From: Nitrospinota bacterium
GTDB taxonomy: Bacteria > UBA8248
DNA length: 7,469 nt
Direction: 5' to 3'
Assembly (NCBI GenBank): GCA_029937135.1
Contig: JAPYQX010000140.1
Span: forward strand, 1 to 7,469
This document shows, piece by piece, positions 1-7,017 of the stretch. The position numbers were made by a program, and so were the translations under genes. Below the pieces are notes generated by a model, which was not told the origin of the DNA, did no database searches, and was given only the letters and a program-made list of their open reading frames with translations. Every line of letters begins with the position of its first letter. The first letter of the stretch is position 1.

Positions 1-966
1 AAGCTGGCCAATGGCTTCGAATTTTTGAGAGCGGGAAAGACGCCTTTCGGTTTCTATTCTCTGGGTTTGATCCCTGTGGATCGAAGATACCGCAACGACT
101 TCTCCGTCGGCGTTTTTGAGGGGCGAAAGCGCAATGCTCACATGAACTTCTTCGCCGCCCTTTTTCAGACGAATGGCCTCGCAGGTGGATGACTTCTTTC
201 CCCGGATCACGTTCGCTGTGCGTTGGCTCACCTCGTCCCGATTTTCTTGAGGAACCGTCAATTCGATCAGTTTTCTTCCAATCGCCTCGTCTTCGGTGAA
301 TCCATAGAGCCTTTCCGCTCCGGAGTTCCAGAACATGACTTTTGTATTTAAATCCGAAATGATAGTGGCATCGACATTGTCACGAACGACACTTTCAAAG
401 AACTGCTGGCTCTTCTGCGATTCCTTGTGAAGTCTGACGTTTTCGATGGCGATTGCGGCGTGAGCGGCGAATGTGCTCATCAAATCCAAGTCGTTCGCCG
501 TAAACTCTCGAACTCCCATGACCATGCATTCGAGAATGCCGATGACTGATTCGTCATTGATCAAGGGAACCGCGAGATAAGATCCGATCCCTTCTTCGAT
601 TTGTCTCCTCGGGTTTTTCCAAAAGGGGGAGTCTCGTACGTCCTTGATATAAAAAATATCGGCGGATTTCACGGCGATTCCGCCGGCCCTTTCGTCGATT
701 TGAAAATCAACATTCTTGGCATTTACCAACATGCCACCATGCTGGGCGCGGAGTCTCAAGGCATCGCCGTCAAGTATGAATGCCCGGGTATAGGGGAGGT
801 CCAGCAGATCGGCTGCCGCTTCAACGATAAAATTCAAGACCTCGATGGTTCCCATGGTGCCACTGAGCTTCTGGGTGAGGTCGCACAGGACTTTGAGGCG
901 TTCCAGATGTTGCTGCTGTCCAGATTTTCCCTCGGTTATGGCTTCAGTGGGTTGGCAGATAGGCAC
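1..966 (-). CDS. Sensor histidine kinase, GAF-PAS N-terminal part (partial, cut by left edge)
   Basis: I translated the minus strand and found an uninterrupted frame of 322 codons running off the left edge. Residues about 20-178 form a GAF domain, with the typical core LAVPL...VIGILE near 131-146 and a closing helix FAAHAAIAIENVRLH. Residues about 186-305 form a PAS domain (FWNSGAERLYGFTEDEAIGR, then an SSIHRDQT end). The last visible residues, SRSQKFEAIGQL, are the run-in to a HisKA H-box (families of this type continue GGIAHDFNN), so the phospho-acceptor His and ATPase domain lie outside the window. It probably senses a small ligand or redox signal in the cytoplasm; no signal peptide or membrane segment is seen. 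The GTG start at 966 is preceded by a GGGGGAG-like ribosome site; an in-frame stop lies about 15 codons upstream, and a TTG four codons earlier is the alternative start. The gene is divergent from the 1460 gene; its cognate regulator is not visible. Confidence 0.88.
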   Translation of the reverse strand, partial: MPICQPTEAITEGKSGQQQHLERLKVLCDLTQKLSGTMGTIEVLNFIVEAAADLLDLPYTRAFILDGDALRLRAQHGGMLVNAKNVDFQIDERAGGIAVKSADIFYIKDVRDSPFWKNPRRQIEEGIGSYLAVPLINDESVIGILECMVMGVREFTANDLDLMSTFAAHAAIAIENVRLHKESQKSQQFFESVVRDNVDATIISDLNTKVMFWNSGAERLYGFTEDEAIGRKLIELTVPQENRDEVSQRTANVIRGKKSSTCEAIRLKKGGEEVHVSIALSPLKNADGEVVAVSSIHRDQTQRIETERRLSRSQKFEAIGQL

Positions 967-1050
967 TCTTCTCCCCCACAATTTGCGGGCAACAACGAAA
1001 AGTACAATTTAAGCTATTTAGATAACATCCATTGGGGGTTTCTTATTCCA

Positions 1051-1070
1051 TTAAGACTAAAACGTCTTAA
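1051..1070. promoter_or_regulatory. Perfect 7-bp inverted repeat upstream of the histidine kinase
   Basis: TTAAGAC (1051-1057) and GTCTTAA (1064-1070) are perfect complements separated by 6 bases. CCAT (1048-1051) and ATGG (1076-1079) flank it as a second, offset pair. It lies 85 bp upstream of the histidine kinase start, in AT-rich DNA, where an operator would be expected. A weak transcript hairpin is the alternative; the arms are too AT-rich and lack a following T-run for a good terminator. Function is inferred from position only. Confidence 0.4.
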
Positions 1071-1121
1071 AATTATGGCAGGCAGGGCGCTATTTCCACC
1101 CGCCATTCAGTTTCGTCGTTG

Positions 1122-1157
1122 ATTTAATTAAATGACAAACAACTGCTTACATTGTCA
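1122..1157. promoter_or_regulatory. Two adjoining palindromes, possible operator
   Basis: ATTTAATTAAAT at 1122-1133 is a perfect 12-bp palindrome. Directly next to it, TGACAA (1133-1138) and TTGTCA (1152-1157) form a 6-bp inverted repeat with 13 bases between the arms, so the arm centres are 19 bp apart, about two helical turns. Such spacing suits a dimeric regulator. No protein can be assigned to it, and AT-rich DNA gives short palindromes by chance. Confidence 0.3.
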
Positions 1158-1412
1158 GGAACAACCAATTACGCCGTCCCCGCGCTGAATTGCCTGGGCG
1201 GCCCAGACGGGCGGACCGTTAGCGTTCGGGATGCCGCCAATTGCACCAAAATCTCCACCTCCTATCCGCCCATGGATATTCAAACACTTGCAGAGAAAAA
1301 AACCGGCAAGGCAAATCGAGGCGATACGGGTGGGCTGTTATGATTCTTCTTTCAAGGTCTTTCAGGTTGCTATCGTTAACTTCAGGCGCCGTTTTCTGGA
1401 GAGGGGCTTTAG

Positions 1413-1426
1413 GCCCGCGGTCGGGC
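1413..1426 (+). other. Small GC hairpin in the leader of the decarboxylase-like gene
   Basis: GCCCG (1413-1417) and CGGGC (1422-1426) can pair around a CGGT loop. The left arm can instead pair with GGGC at 1404-1407, so two exclusive stems are possible 34-56 bases before the ATG. This could affect translation but may be chance in GC-rich sequence. Confidence 0.2.
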
Positions 1427-1459
1427 GGCACTCACGTCTTGAAATTACGGGAGAGAATT

Positions 1460-1846
1460 ATGGGCTCGGAGGAAGAGGAATTAATCAGGCGGATTGAGGA
1501 AACCCGCGGCTGGATATTGCCGGAGCAGGAGTTCATGGTCCGGCGGGATATTGAATTCTACCGCCGCCACAACGAGAAGTTCGATCATTTCATGACCAGG
1601 GACGGGGTCCTGCCGAGGAAGATTTTGGAGCTGCTCTACATCGTGGCGCTTTGCGTGCGGCTGCCGGCGGGTGAGACCCAGACCTATATCAAGAATCATG
1701 TCCGTCAGGCGCTCGCGCACGGGGCGACGGAGCAGGAAATACTCGAGGCGGTGGAGCTGACCATTTTTCCGGGAGGCTCGCCCTCGATGAACGCGGGGAT
1801 CAAGGCGCTTATGGAGGTGCTCGGGGAGCGGGAGGGGGCTGGGTGA
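1460..1846 (+). CDS. Carboxymuconolactone decarboxylase (CMD) family protein lacking the AhpD cysteine pair
   Basis: The 128-residue product has the all-helical CMD fold signature: a helix with LPRKILELLYIVALCVRL (51-68), then H80-VRQALAHGATEQEILEAVEL (81-100) and a closing FPGGSPSMNAGIKALMEVL. The length is normal for one CMD domain. AhpD-type members carry CxxCxxxH; here the aligned positions read T73, Y76 and H80, so the thiol pair is absent and only C65 is nearby. This points away from peroxidase or disulfide chemistry and towards the decarboxylase/hydrolase-like or uncharacterised branch; the substrate cannot be named. The ATG at 1460 is chosen because GGGAG (1449-1453) sits 6 bases before it and upstream residues do not fit the family; the frame itself is open from 1241. 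The gene stands alone, convergent with the molybdoenzyme operon. Confidence 0.85.
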   Translation: MGSEEEELIRRIEETRGWILPEQEFMVRRDIEFYRRHNEKFDHFMTRDGVLPRKILELLYIVALCVRLPAGETQTYIKNHVRQALAHGATEQEILEAVELTIFPGGSPSMNAGIKALMEVLGEREGAG

Positions 1847-1879
1847 TTACACTACCCGCGAGGCCGCGCGTTTCTGGGA

Positions 1880-2030
1880 GATGCCGGGAGTTTCGCGGAA
1901 CGATCGCGGAAATCAGGGTAGGCGCGGAGAGTCGCGGTGAGATGCCCGGAGCTTCGGGAAGATGTCCGGAACTTCGGGAAAATGCAGGGAGATGCCCGGA
2001 ATTTCGGGGAAATGCAGGGAGATGCCGGGC
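1880..2030. repeat. GC-rich tandem repeat with 10-bp periodicity between convergent genes
   Basis: From 1941 to 2030 nine consecutive 10-bp units follow one another without a gap, consensus RHTKYVSGRM (for example GATGCCCGGA, GCTTCGGGAA, AATGCAGGGA). They group into a higher-order 20-bp unit GATGYCCGGARYTTCGGGRA at 1941, 1961 and 1991, with AATGCAGGGA inserted at 1981 and 2011. A diverged copy (GATGCCGGGAGTTTCGCGGAA) lies at 1880-1900. Within each 20-bp unit the CCCG and CGGG ends are complementary, so single units can form short hairpins. The array fills the gap between the ends of the CMD-like gene and the molybdoenzyme operon. It is best read as a minisatellite-like array, possibly affecting transcription ends. 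Confidence 0.7.
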
Positions 2031-2118
2031 GGGCTTCTCCTGCATGATCGGGTATTCCGGGAAATTCCGCCTTACTCCCTCCAAAGCCGCGCCGGTGGCG
2101 GATTCCTCCTGAAATTTC

Positions 2119-4995
2119 TTATTCAGTCATCTTGAAGGCCGCGGGCTGGGGTTTGTTGGGCCGGTTGAACCACAGGGGCCGTCTGAGGCCATCGGGGCCG
2201 GGCGCGGGCCGGGTCATCTCGACCCACTTTTTATAGTGGGCGTAGCTTTTTTCGGTGTCCACATCGATGTCGCCGTACCGCTCGTTGGGAGCGGCTTTGT
2301 GGACCTTCACGGGCTGGTGCCAGCAGTGCATTCCGCTAACAGGGTCGGGGTTGACCGGGAAGGTGAGGTTCTGGTTCACCCCCACCTCGCGCCACCAGAT
2401 GCGCTCGGTGTCGGGGTCCTCGCTTTTGTAGGGTTCGACCCCGTGGATCTGGCGCATTTTGTATTGGCCTTTTTCCTTCTCGTCTATGCGCACGAGCGCG
2501 GAAGCAATCCGGGGGGCCCCCATGTTCTCGGAGAGGCGCCAGCGCCCGAGGTGGTGGGCCATGGCGACGATGCCGGGCTTGAGACCCTCTGTCGCCCAGC
2601 AGCGGGTAACGTAGTAACCGATCGGGGTCTCGACGCGGACCAGGTCGCCCGTCGCCACCCCGATTCGCCGGGCGTCGGAGGGGTGGATCCACAGCGGGTT
2701 GTTGTGAGTAATCTCGTAGAGCCACTTTACGGCCGAGCGCGTGTGGATCAGGGTGGGCAAACGATAGTTGGGCAAAAGGTCGAACTCGTTTTTGCTCCGG
2801 TCCATGTCGCGCCAGTAGACGTGGGTCTTCTCGTAGCGCGGCAGGGCCTGCTCGGGCCACTTCCACTCGGCCATGGTGGGGCTGTAAAACTCGAGCTTGC
2901 GCGAGGGTGTGCCAAAACCGGTCCGCGCCTTACCCTTACTCATGTTGCCCACTGCCTTGCCCTCCTTGCGGAGGGTTCCGGTCGCCTCGTCCACCTCGGC
3001 GCCCTCGAGGGCGTCCGGGCCCAGCTCGCGCATGTGGACCTCGTAGACCTCGTTCTCGGGGGTGAACACCCCGTAGCGGCGCATGTACTCAAGCGCGGTC
3101 ATGCCCTCCTTCTCGGCCGCCTCGGGCAGGCCCGGCACGTTGTTCTCGAACATGTAGCGGTAGTACTCATCGACCGTGATCTTCTCGCCCGGCCGGTAAG
3201 GGCTCTCGAAGTAGCGCCGGATGCCCAGCTTCCCGTCCGGGTCGATGCGCCAGGAGAGCTCGATGTGGAGCTCGTTCTCCTCCCAGACCTCGCCCGGATT
3301 CGTTTCGCGGCTGTCGGTGATGGTCTCGCCGAGGCGCTCCCTGGCCACGCGCATGACAGGCTGACGGAGCCCCACCCAGCGGGCCGGGTGCGTCTCCTGA
3401 CTCTGGTTGTCGTGGCGCTCGGTGGCGATGCCCATCGGCAGAATGTAGTCGGCGAACCAGGATGTTTCGTTCCAGGTCGGGGTCAGCGCGACGTGGCAGC
3501 CCATCCGGTCGTGGTCCTTGAGCATATCGATCCACATGAAGCCGTCCGGGTTCGTCCACACCGGGTTGTAGACCCGGGTGAAGTAGGTATCCACCTTGAG
3601 GTCCTTCTCGCGCATGAGGTGGGGCATCAAAAAACTCATCTCGTAGTGAGCCAGGGGATACTCGGGTGGATAGAGCAATTCGTTCCATTTATCCGGGCCC
3701 GGCGCCGGGTTCGGATGGGCCGGGGCGAACTTGTGCCAGCCCGCCAGATGGGTGCCTCCCACCGTGCCCACCGCGCCTGTAAGCGAGGGCAGGAGGTGGA
3801 GGCAGCGGGCGATCTGCCAGCCGTGGAGGTTGCCCGTCGCCGCCGCCCGCCAGACGTGAACACTAAGGCGGCTGCCCGCCCGGGCCACGGCCTGGGCCGC
3901 CTCGGCAATCTTGTCGGCCTCGACGCCCGTCTCCTCGGCCGCGTAGGCAAAGGTGAACTCGTCATACTCCTCTTTCATCCGCTCGATGAAGTTCTCAAAG
4001 GTCGCCTCATCACCCGGATGAAGCGCCGCCATGTACTCGCCCCAGTTGAACCATTCCCGGACGAACTCGGCGTCGAACTGCCCGGTTTCGAGCAGGTGGC
4101 GCGCGAAGGCCAGCAGAATGGCCGATTCGGTCCCGCTGTAGGCCGGCAGCCAGTGGTCCGCCTTCGCCGCCGTGTTTGATAGCCTCGGGTCGATCACGAT
4201 GAGCTTCGCGCCCGCCGAGGTGGCCTCGATGATCCGCTGGGCCGAGGGGTTGTAGTAGTGGCCCGTGTCGAGATGGCTTGAGATCAGCAGAATCGCGTCG
4301 GCGTTCGTGAAATCCGGCGAGGGGCGGTCCCCCCCGTTCCAGAGTACCTGGCCGATGCGTGCCGAGGAGCTGCACACGTTGGTGTGGCTGTTGTGCCCGT
4401 CCACCCCCCACGCGGCCAGGGTGTGGAACATGAAACCATCCTCGCCAGGGCGCCCGACGTGGTAGATGATCTCGTTGCGGCGGTCCTCGATGATGGCCTT
4501 GCGGATTCGCCCGGCGATGTCGTCGAGCGCCTCGTCCCAGCTCACCCGCTCCCACTTGCCCTCGCCCCGCTCGCCCGCCCGCTTCATCGGGTAGAGAATC
4601 CGGTCCGGGTCATAGATCTGGTTCACCGTCACCCAGCCCTTCGCGCAGTTGCGCCCCCGCGAGCCCGGGTGAAGGGGATTGCCCTCGATCTTGCGAATCT
4701 TCAAGTCGTCCTTGTCCACATAGGCCAAAAGCCCGCAACCAGCCTCGCAATTGAAGCACAGCGTCGGAATCAGCATGTAGTTGCGCTGCACCTTATCGGG
4801 CCAGTGCGTGCTCTCGTACTCGTGCCAATCGTCCCATTTGTCCGGAGAGGGATAGGAGACGAGCGGGCCGTTCACGTTGATATGGTTCTCCTGGCCCGCA
4901 GGCGCCGAGGGGGCTCCAGTGGCCAGCAGGTCCGGCCGGCCGAGCGATGCGATGTCCCGCGCTCCCCGGGCGGACTGGAGATGAGGCGCTGCCAT
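2119..4995 (-). CDS. Molybdopterin oxidoreductase catalytic subunit, DMSO-reductase superfamily, SoeA-like, no Tat signal
   Basis: This 958-residue protein is the catalytic subunit of a membrane-bound molybdoenzyme. Residues 80-117 carry the N-terminal [4Fe-4S] site, C80-x2-C83-x3-C87-x29-C117, followed by K119, the lysine found between cluster and cofactor in formate dehydrogenase-like members. THTNVCSSSAR-type sequence (HTNVC at 204-208) places C208 at the expected molybdenum-ligand position. IDPRLSNTAAKADHWLP (268-284) and the LTPTWNETSWFADYILP segment are cofactor-binding regions; the C-terminal part (NNPLWIHPSDARRIGVATGD) is the dinucleotide-binding domain. The N-terminus has no twin-arginine signal, so the enzyme should stay cytoplasmic. 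Length, absent signal and the wording of blocks such as YPLAHYEMSFLMPHL resemble, from memory, SoeA-type sulfite dehydrogenase subunits; a PsrA/PhsA-like or unknown substrate remains possible. It is the last gene of the operon, 22 bp after the FeS-NrfD fusion. An antisense frame of 647 codons is only its shadow. Confidence 0.93.
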   Translation of the reverse strand: MAAPHLQSARGARDIASLGRPDLLATGAPSAPAGQENHINVNGPLVSYPSPDKWDDWHEYESTHWPDKVQRNYMLIPTLCFNCEAGCGLLAYVDKDDLKIRKIEGNPLHPGSRGRNCAKGWVTVNQIYDPDRILYPMKRAGERGEGKWERVSWDEALDDIAGRIRKAIIEDRRNEIIYHVGRPGEDGFMFHTLAAWGVDGHNSHTNVCSSSARIGQVLWNGGDRPSPDFTNADAILLISSHLDTGHYYNPSAQRIIEATSAGAKLIVIDPRLSNTAAKADHWLPAYSGTESAILLAFARHLLETGQFDAEFVREWFNWGEYMAALHPGDEATFENFIERMKEEYDEFTFAYAAEETGVEADKIAEAAQAVARAGSRLSVHVWRAAATGNLHGWQIARCLHLLPSLTGAVGTVGGTHLAGWHKFAPAHPNPAPGPDKWNELLYPPEYPLAHYEMSFLMPHLMREKDLKVDTYFTRVYNPVWTNPDGFMWIDMLKDHDRMGCHVALTPTWNETSWFADYILPMGIATERHDNQSQETHPARWVGLRQPVMRVARERLGETITDSRETNPGEVWEENELHIELSWRIDPDGKLGIRRYFESPYRPGEKITVDEYYRYMFENNVPGLPEAAEKEGMTALEYMRRYGVFTPENEVYEVHMRELGPDALEGAEVDEATGTLRKEGKAVGNMSKGKARTGFGTPSRKLEFYSPTMAEWKWPEQALPRYEKTHVYWRDMDRSKNEFDLLPNYRLPTLIHTRSAVKWLYEITHNNPLWIHPSDARRIGVATGDLVRVETPIGYYVTRCWATEGLKPGIVAMAHHLGRWRLSENMGAPRIASALVRIDEKEKGQYKMRQIHGVEPYKSEDPDTERIWWREVGVNQNLTFPVNPDPVSGMHCWHQPVKVHKAAPNERYGDIDVDTEKSYAHYKKWVEMTRPAPGPDGLRRPLWFNRPNKPQPAAFKMTE

Positions 4996-5002
4996 TGAGG
5001 GT

Positions 5003-5010
5003 CTCTCCTT
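5003..5010 (-). promoter_or_regulatory. Strong ribosome binding site of the molybdoenzyme gene
   Basis: On the minus strand AAGGAGAG lies 7 bases before the ATG at 4993-4995. It fixes that start and lies within the 22-bp gap after the upstream stop, so translation is re-initiated independently on the same transcript. Confidence 0.75.
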
Positions 5011-5017
5011 ATTGAAA

Positions 5018-6538
5018 CTATGAAAGGGGGACGGCCTGACCGGCCTTCACCCAAACTCTATCCCAGTAATAAGCGCCGGCCGTGGCGAGTATCGCCGCCA
5101 GCAGGGCGCCCATGCCGCCCACGCCGCGCCACCAGATCAAAATGATCGGAACGGCGCAGCCCATCGCAATCGCTCCGCCCCAGAATTCGTTTTTGAGCGC
5201 GCCGCCCACGATAAGATTGGCCGCGCGCTCCAGCGGCTCCGAGCCGAAGCGGTGAATCAGCGTCGAGAAGATCAATATCGCCAGATGCAACATGAGAGAC
5301 CCCGTCAACACCGAGCCCAGGAACAGGAGGGCCGACGTTTTGTCCGTGACCGGGAAAACGGTGGTGAAGAAGATGAGGCCCGCCGCTCCCTTGACCACCG
5401 TCTGGACGGCGATGTCCACGGTGTTCTCGCTACCCCGCCACAGGTCCCGCGCCGCCGCCTGGGCGAAGAAAAACCCGGTGTAGATCGAGGCGAGGGCGGC
5501 CATGACGATGGTCGGCCACCAGAGGGTGTTCATCCAGCTCGTGGCGCCGCCCATGGCGGACAGTACCCACAGGGCGGTTAAGAGGCTGTCGAGGGCGATG
5601 AAATATGTGCCCCACGACATCCAGCTGCCCCAGTTGGGACGGATGAGGATGTAGTAGAACCGCTCGGGGCGCTTCAGGTCGGTGATAAGGAGCCCGCCCG
5701 TCGCCGCGAGAAGTATCCCGCTCAGGATGGGCATCCAGATCGTGAAAAGGGAGCTTGTGTAGCCGAGCCGCCACATGATGAGGCTCAGGATAAGCAGACC
5801 CGCGCTCATTCCCTTGGTCATGAGATAGCCGATAATCTTCGTATCCCAGGGAATCTTGTGGAAAACGTCATAAACCGTACGGCTCTCGCCCGGTTTGTTG
5901 TCCCATTCGGGAACCATATCCTTCGTTTGCTCGCCGGCCTCGCCCTGCTTGTAGATACCCGATTGTCCGGCGGCGGTGGGGTCGAGTGTTTGGCGGCTGC
6001 CCTTGAAGTAGTAGATGTTGGGCGAGGTATTGTATTCGGCCTTGCGCACCGTTACGGCCTCGCGTGCGATCAGACCCGAAAGCCGGGAGCCCGGGTCCTC
6101 GCGGTCCCCGAAAATCCGGCATTGAGTCGGGCAAACCACCACGCAGGCCGGCTCCAGGCCCGTCTCGAGGCGGTTCGCGCAAAAGTTGCACTTCTCGGCC
6201 GTGTTCGTGTTCGGGTCGATGAACAACTGGTCGTAGGGACACGCCACCATGCACGCCTTACAACCGATGCACCACGCGGGGTCAAGGTCAACGATGCCGT
6301 CGGGTCGCCGGAAAAGCGCTCCCGTCGGGCAAATGTTCTGGCAGGGCGCGTCCGAGCACTGGTTGCACAGCACTGGCAGAAACTCACGCTGCGTCTCCGG
6401 AAAATATCCCTTCTCCACTTCCTTCACCCAGCACCGCCATACGCCAATCGGTATATCGTGCTCGCTCTTGCACGCTATTGTGCACGCGTGGCAACCGATG
6501 CACTGGCTCAGGTCTATCGCCATCCCGTATAGGGGCAT
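5018..6538 (-). CDS. Fused [4Fe-4S] electron-transfer subunit and NrfD/PsrC-type membrane anchor
   Basis: The 506-residue protein joins two subunits that are usually separate. Residues 1-145 are a DmsB/PsrB-like ferredoxin domain with all sixteen ligands for four [4Fe-4S] clusters: C13/16/19/23, C58/61/66/70, C90/93/96/100 and C117/120/132/136. A polar linker (about 146-235) leads into about eight hydrophobic segments (near 239-256, 268-286, 306-328, 338-360, 380-395, 403-424, 453-469, 476-492) typical of NrfD anchors, which exchange electrons with quinone. TDLKRPERFYYILIRPNWGSW (286-306) is the family-typical loop after the second segment. No Tat or Sec signal precedes the ferredoxin part, so it should lie in the cytoplasm, next to the catalytic subunit encoded 22 bp downstream. 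The ATG at 6538 has AGAGGA (6544-6549) 5 bases upstream. The frame is continuous, so the fusion is not obviously an assembly error. Confidence 0.93.
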   Translation of the reverse strand: MPLYGMAIDLSQCIGCHACTIACKSEHDIPIGVWRCWVKEVEKGYFPETQREFLPVLCNQCSDAPCQNICPTGALFRRPDGIVDLDPAWCIGCKACMVACPYDQLFIDPNTNTAEKCNFCANRLETGLEPACVVVCPTQCRIFGDREDPGSRLSGLIAREAVTVRKAEYNTSPNIYYFKGSRQTLDPTAAGQSGIYKQGEAGEQTKDMVPEWDNKPGESRTVYDVFHKIPWDTKIIGYLMTKGMSAGLLILSLIMWRLGYTSSLFTIWMPILSGILLAATGGLLITDLKRPERFYYILIRPNWGSWMSWGTYFIALDSLLTALWVLSAMGGATSWMNTLWWPTIVMAALASIYTGFFFAQAAARDLWRGSENTVDIAVQTVVKGAAGLIFFTTVFPVTDKTSALLFLGSVLTGSLMLHLAILIFSTLIHRFGSEPLERAANLIVGGALKNEFWGGAIAMGCAVPIILIWWRGVGGMGALLAAILATAGAYYWDRVWVKAGQAVPLS

Positions 6539-6577
6539 GGTGATCCTCTTTTAAAAAAAATGAATTTATCGGTTTTG

Positions 6578-6661
6578 TTATTTATTCAGGAGATTTCTTC
6601 CCAGAATAATCGCAAAGCAAAGCATCAGATAGAGCAACGGCGCGTAAAACATCCCATTCAC
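6578..6661 (-). CDS. Possible 27-residue single-pass membrane peptide at the head of the operon
   Basis: A short minus-strand frame starts with GTG at 6661 (or ATG at 6652, 24 residues) and stops with TAA at 6578-6580, 39 bases before the FeS-NrfD fusion. The peptide core MFYAPLLYLMLCFAIILG is a near-ideal membrane helix and is followed by a polar, basic tail RNLLNK, giving an inside-positive end. The GTG has a G-run (GGGGGG on the minus strand, about 6669-6674) 7 bases before it; the internal ATG has no good ribosome site. It could be a small accessory subunit or stabiliser of the membrane complex. I do not recognise a named family. The size is small enough for a chance frame, and the candidate promoter leaves only a very short leader, so I hold this as tentative. 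Confidence 0.45.
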   Translation of the reverse strand: MNGMFYAPLLYLMLCFAIILGRNLLNK

Positions 6662-6676
6662 TGATATGCCCCCCAA

Positions 6677-6706
6677 TGTATAGACAAAAGACACGAGACG
6701 CAACAA
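6677..6706 (-). promoter_or_regulatory. Candidate sigma70-like promoter of the molybdoenzyme operon
   Basis: On the minus strand TTGTTG (6701-6706) and TATACA (6677-6682) are 18 bases apart, a fair match to -35 and -10 elements. Transcription would begin near 6670, only about 10 bases before the GTG of the small peptide and about 130 bases before the fusion gene. A stronger promoter further upstream cannot be excluded. Confidence 0.4.
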
Positions 6707-6957
6707 TCGGGAGGGGGGCGGGAATTCAGACTCGGCGGAAATCAAAGTGTCCGAAGGCCTATTTCATAAATATTTCCAGAATGATGCGTAAATGGGCGCG
6801 GGATCTGAAGCGCGGGGTATGGCGGGTGATTTTTCTTGAATCGGGAGGGAAAGCGGGGATTGACCGAGGGATTACGGCTTACTACCTCGACCTACGCCAC
6901 CGGCGTCAAATATAAAGACGTTCCTCTCCGCCGTGGTCTAGATTTTAGGGTCTCTCC

Positions 6958-6998
6958 CCGGCCTGGAGCGGTGCAGTCCTTAATTTTCTCCGGCCTGG
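6958..6998. repeat. Two direct copies of CCGGCCTGG 32 bp apart
   Basis: CCGGCCTGG occurs at 6958-6966 and 6990-6998, each preceded by a TCTC-containing pyrimidine tract. The 32-bp step is close to three helical turns, so both copies would face the same side of the DNA. This is compatible with paired protein sites but could be chance. Confidence 0.35.
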
Positions 6999-7017
6999 CG
7001 ATTTTTCCGAAGTCCTT

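Larger units (their letters stand above)
967..1459. other. Divergent intergenic region, no gene recognised
   Basis: This stretch separates the histidine kinase (leftward) from the decarboxylase-like gene (rightward). Positions about 1000-1160 are AT-rich and hold several short palindromes, described separately, so promoters and operators for one or both genes probably lie here. Open frames within it (for example plus-strand 1152-1343) have no recognisable domain and lack a good ribosome site, so I do not call them genes. The right part (1200-1459) is more GC-rich and would be the leader of the plus-strand gene. I could not assign a convincing -35/-10 pair to either gene. Confidence 0.6.

Noticed and set aside
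601..1122. Plus-strand 173-residue open frame at the left end
   Set aside because: It lies mostly opposite the GAF-coding part of the histidine kinase, which has unmistakable domain sequence in the other strand.
1809..2084. 91-residue minus-strand frame with GHLPAF-type repeats
   Set aside because: It is the other strand of the same 10-bp repeat array; the repeat has no stop in any frame, so openness is not evidence of coding.
2104..2110. Strong AGGAGGA ribosome-site sequence on the minus strand just after the molybdoenzyme stop
   Set aside because: No start codon lies at a usable distance downstream, so no further operon gene begins here.
1843..2112. 89-residue plus-strand frame whose GTG overlaps the CMD stop codon (GTGA) and has a purine-rich ribosome site
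   Set aside because: The overlap looks like translational coupling, but most of the product is the 10-bp repeat read in frame (GRCPELRENA-like units), the opposite strand is equally open, and no domain is recognisable.
2236..4179. Plus-strand open frame of 647 codons inside the molybdoenzyme gene
   Set aside because: It is antisense to a protein with clear motifs. GC-rich codons with G or C in third position leave the opposite strand open, and the translation is a low-complexity run of V, L, G, R and H with no domain.
6553..6560. Run of eight T on the minus strand between the small peptide and the fusion gene, as a possible terminator
   Set aside because: No GC-rich hairpin precedes the run, and it lies directly before a good ribosome site of the fusion gene.
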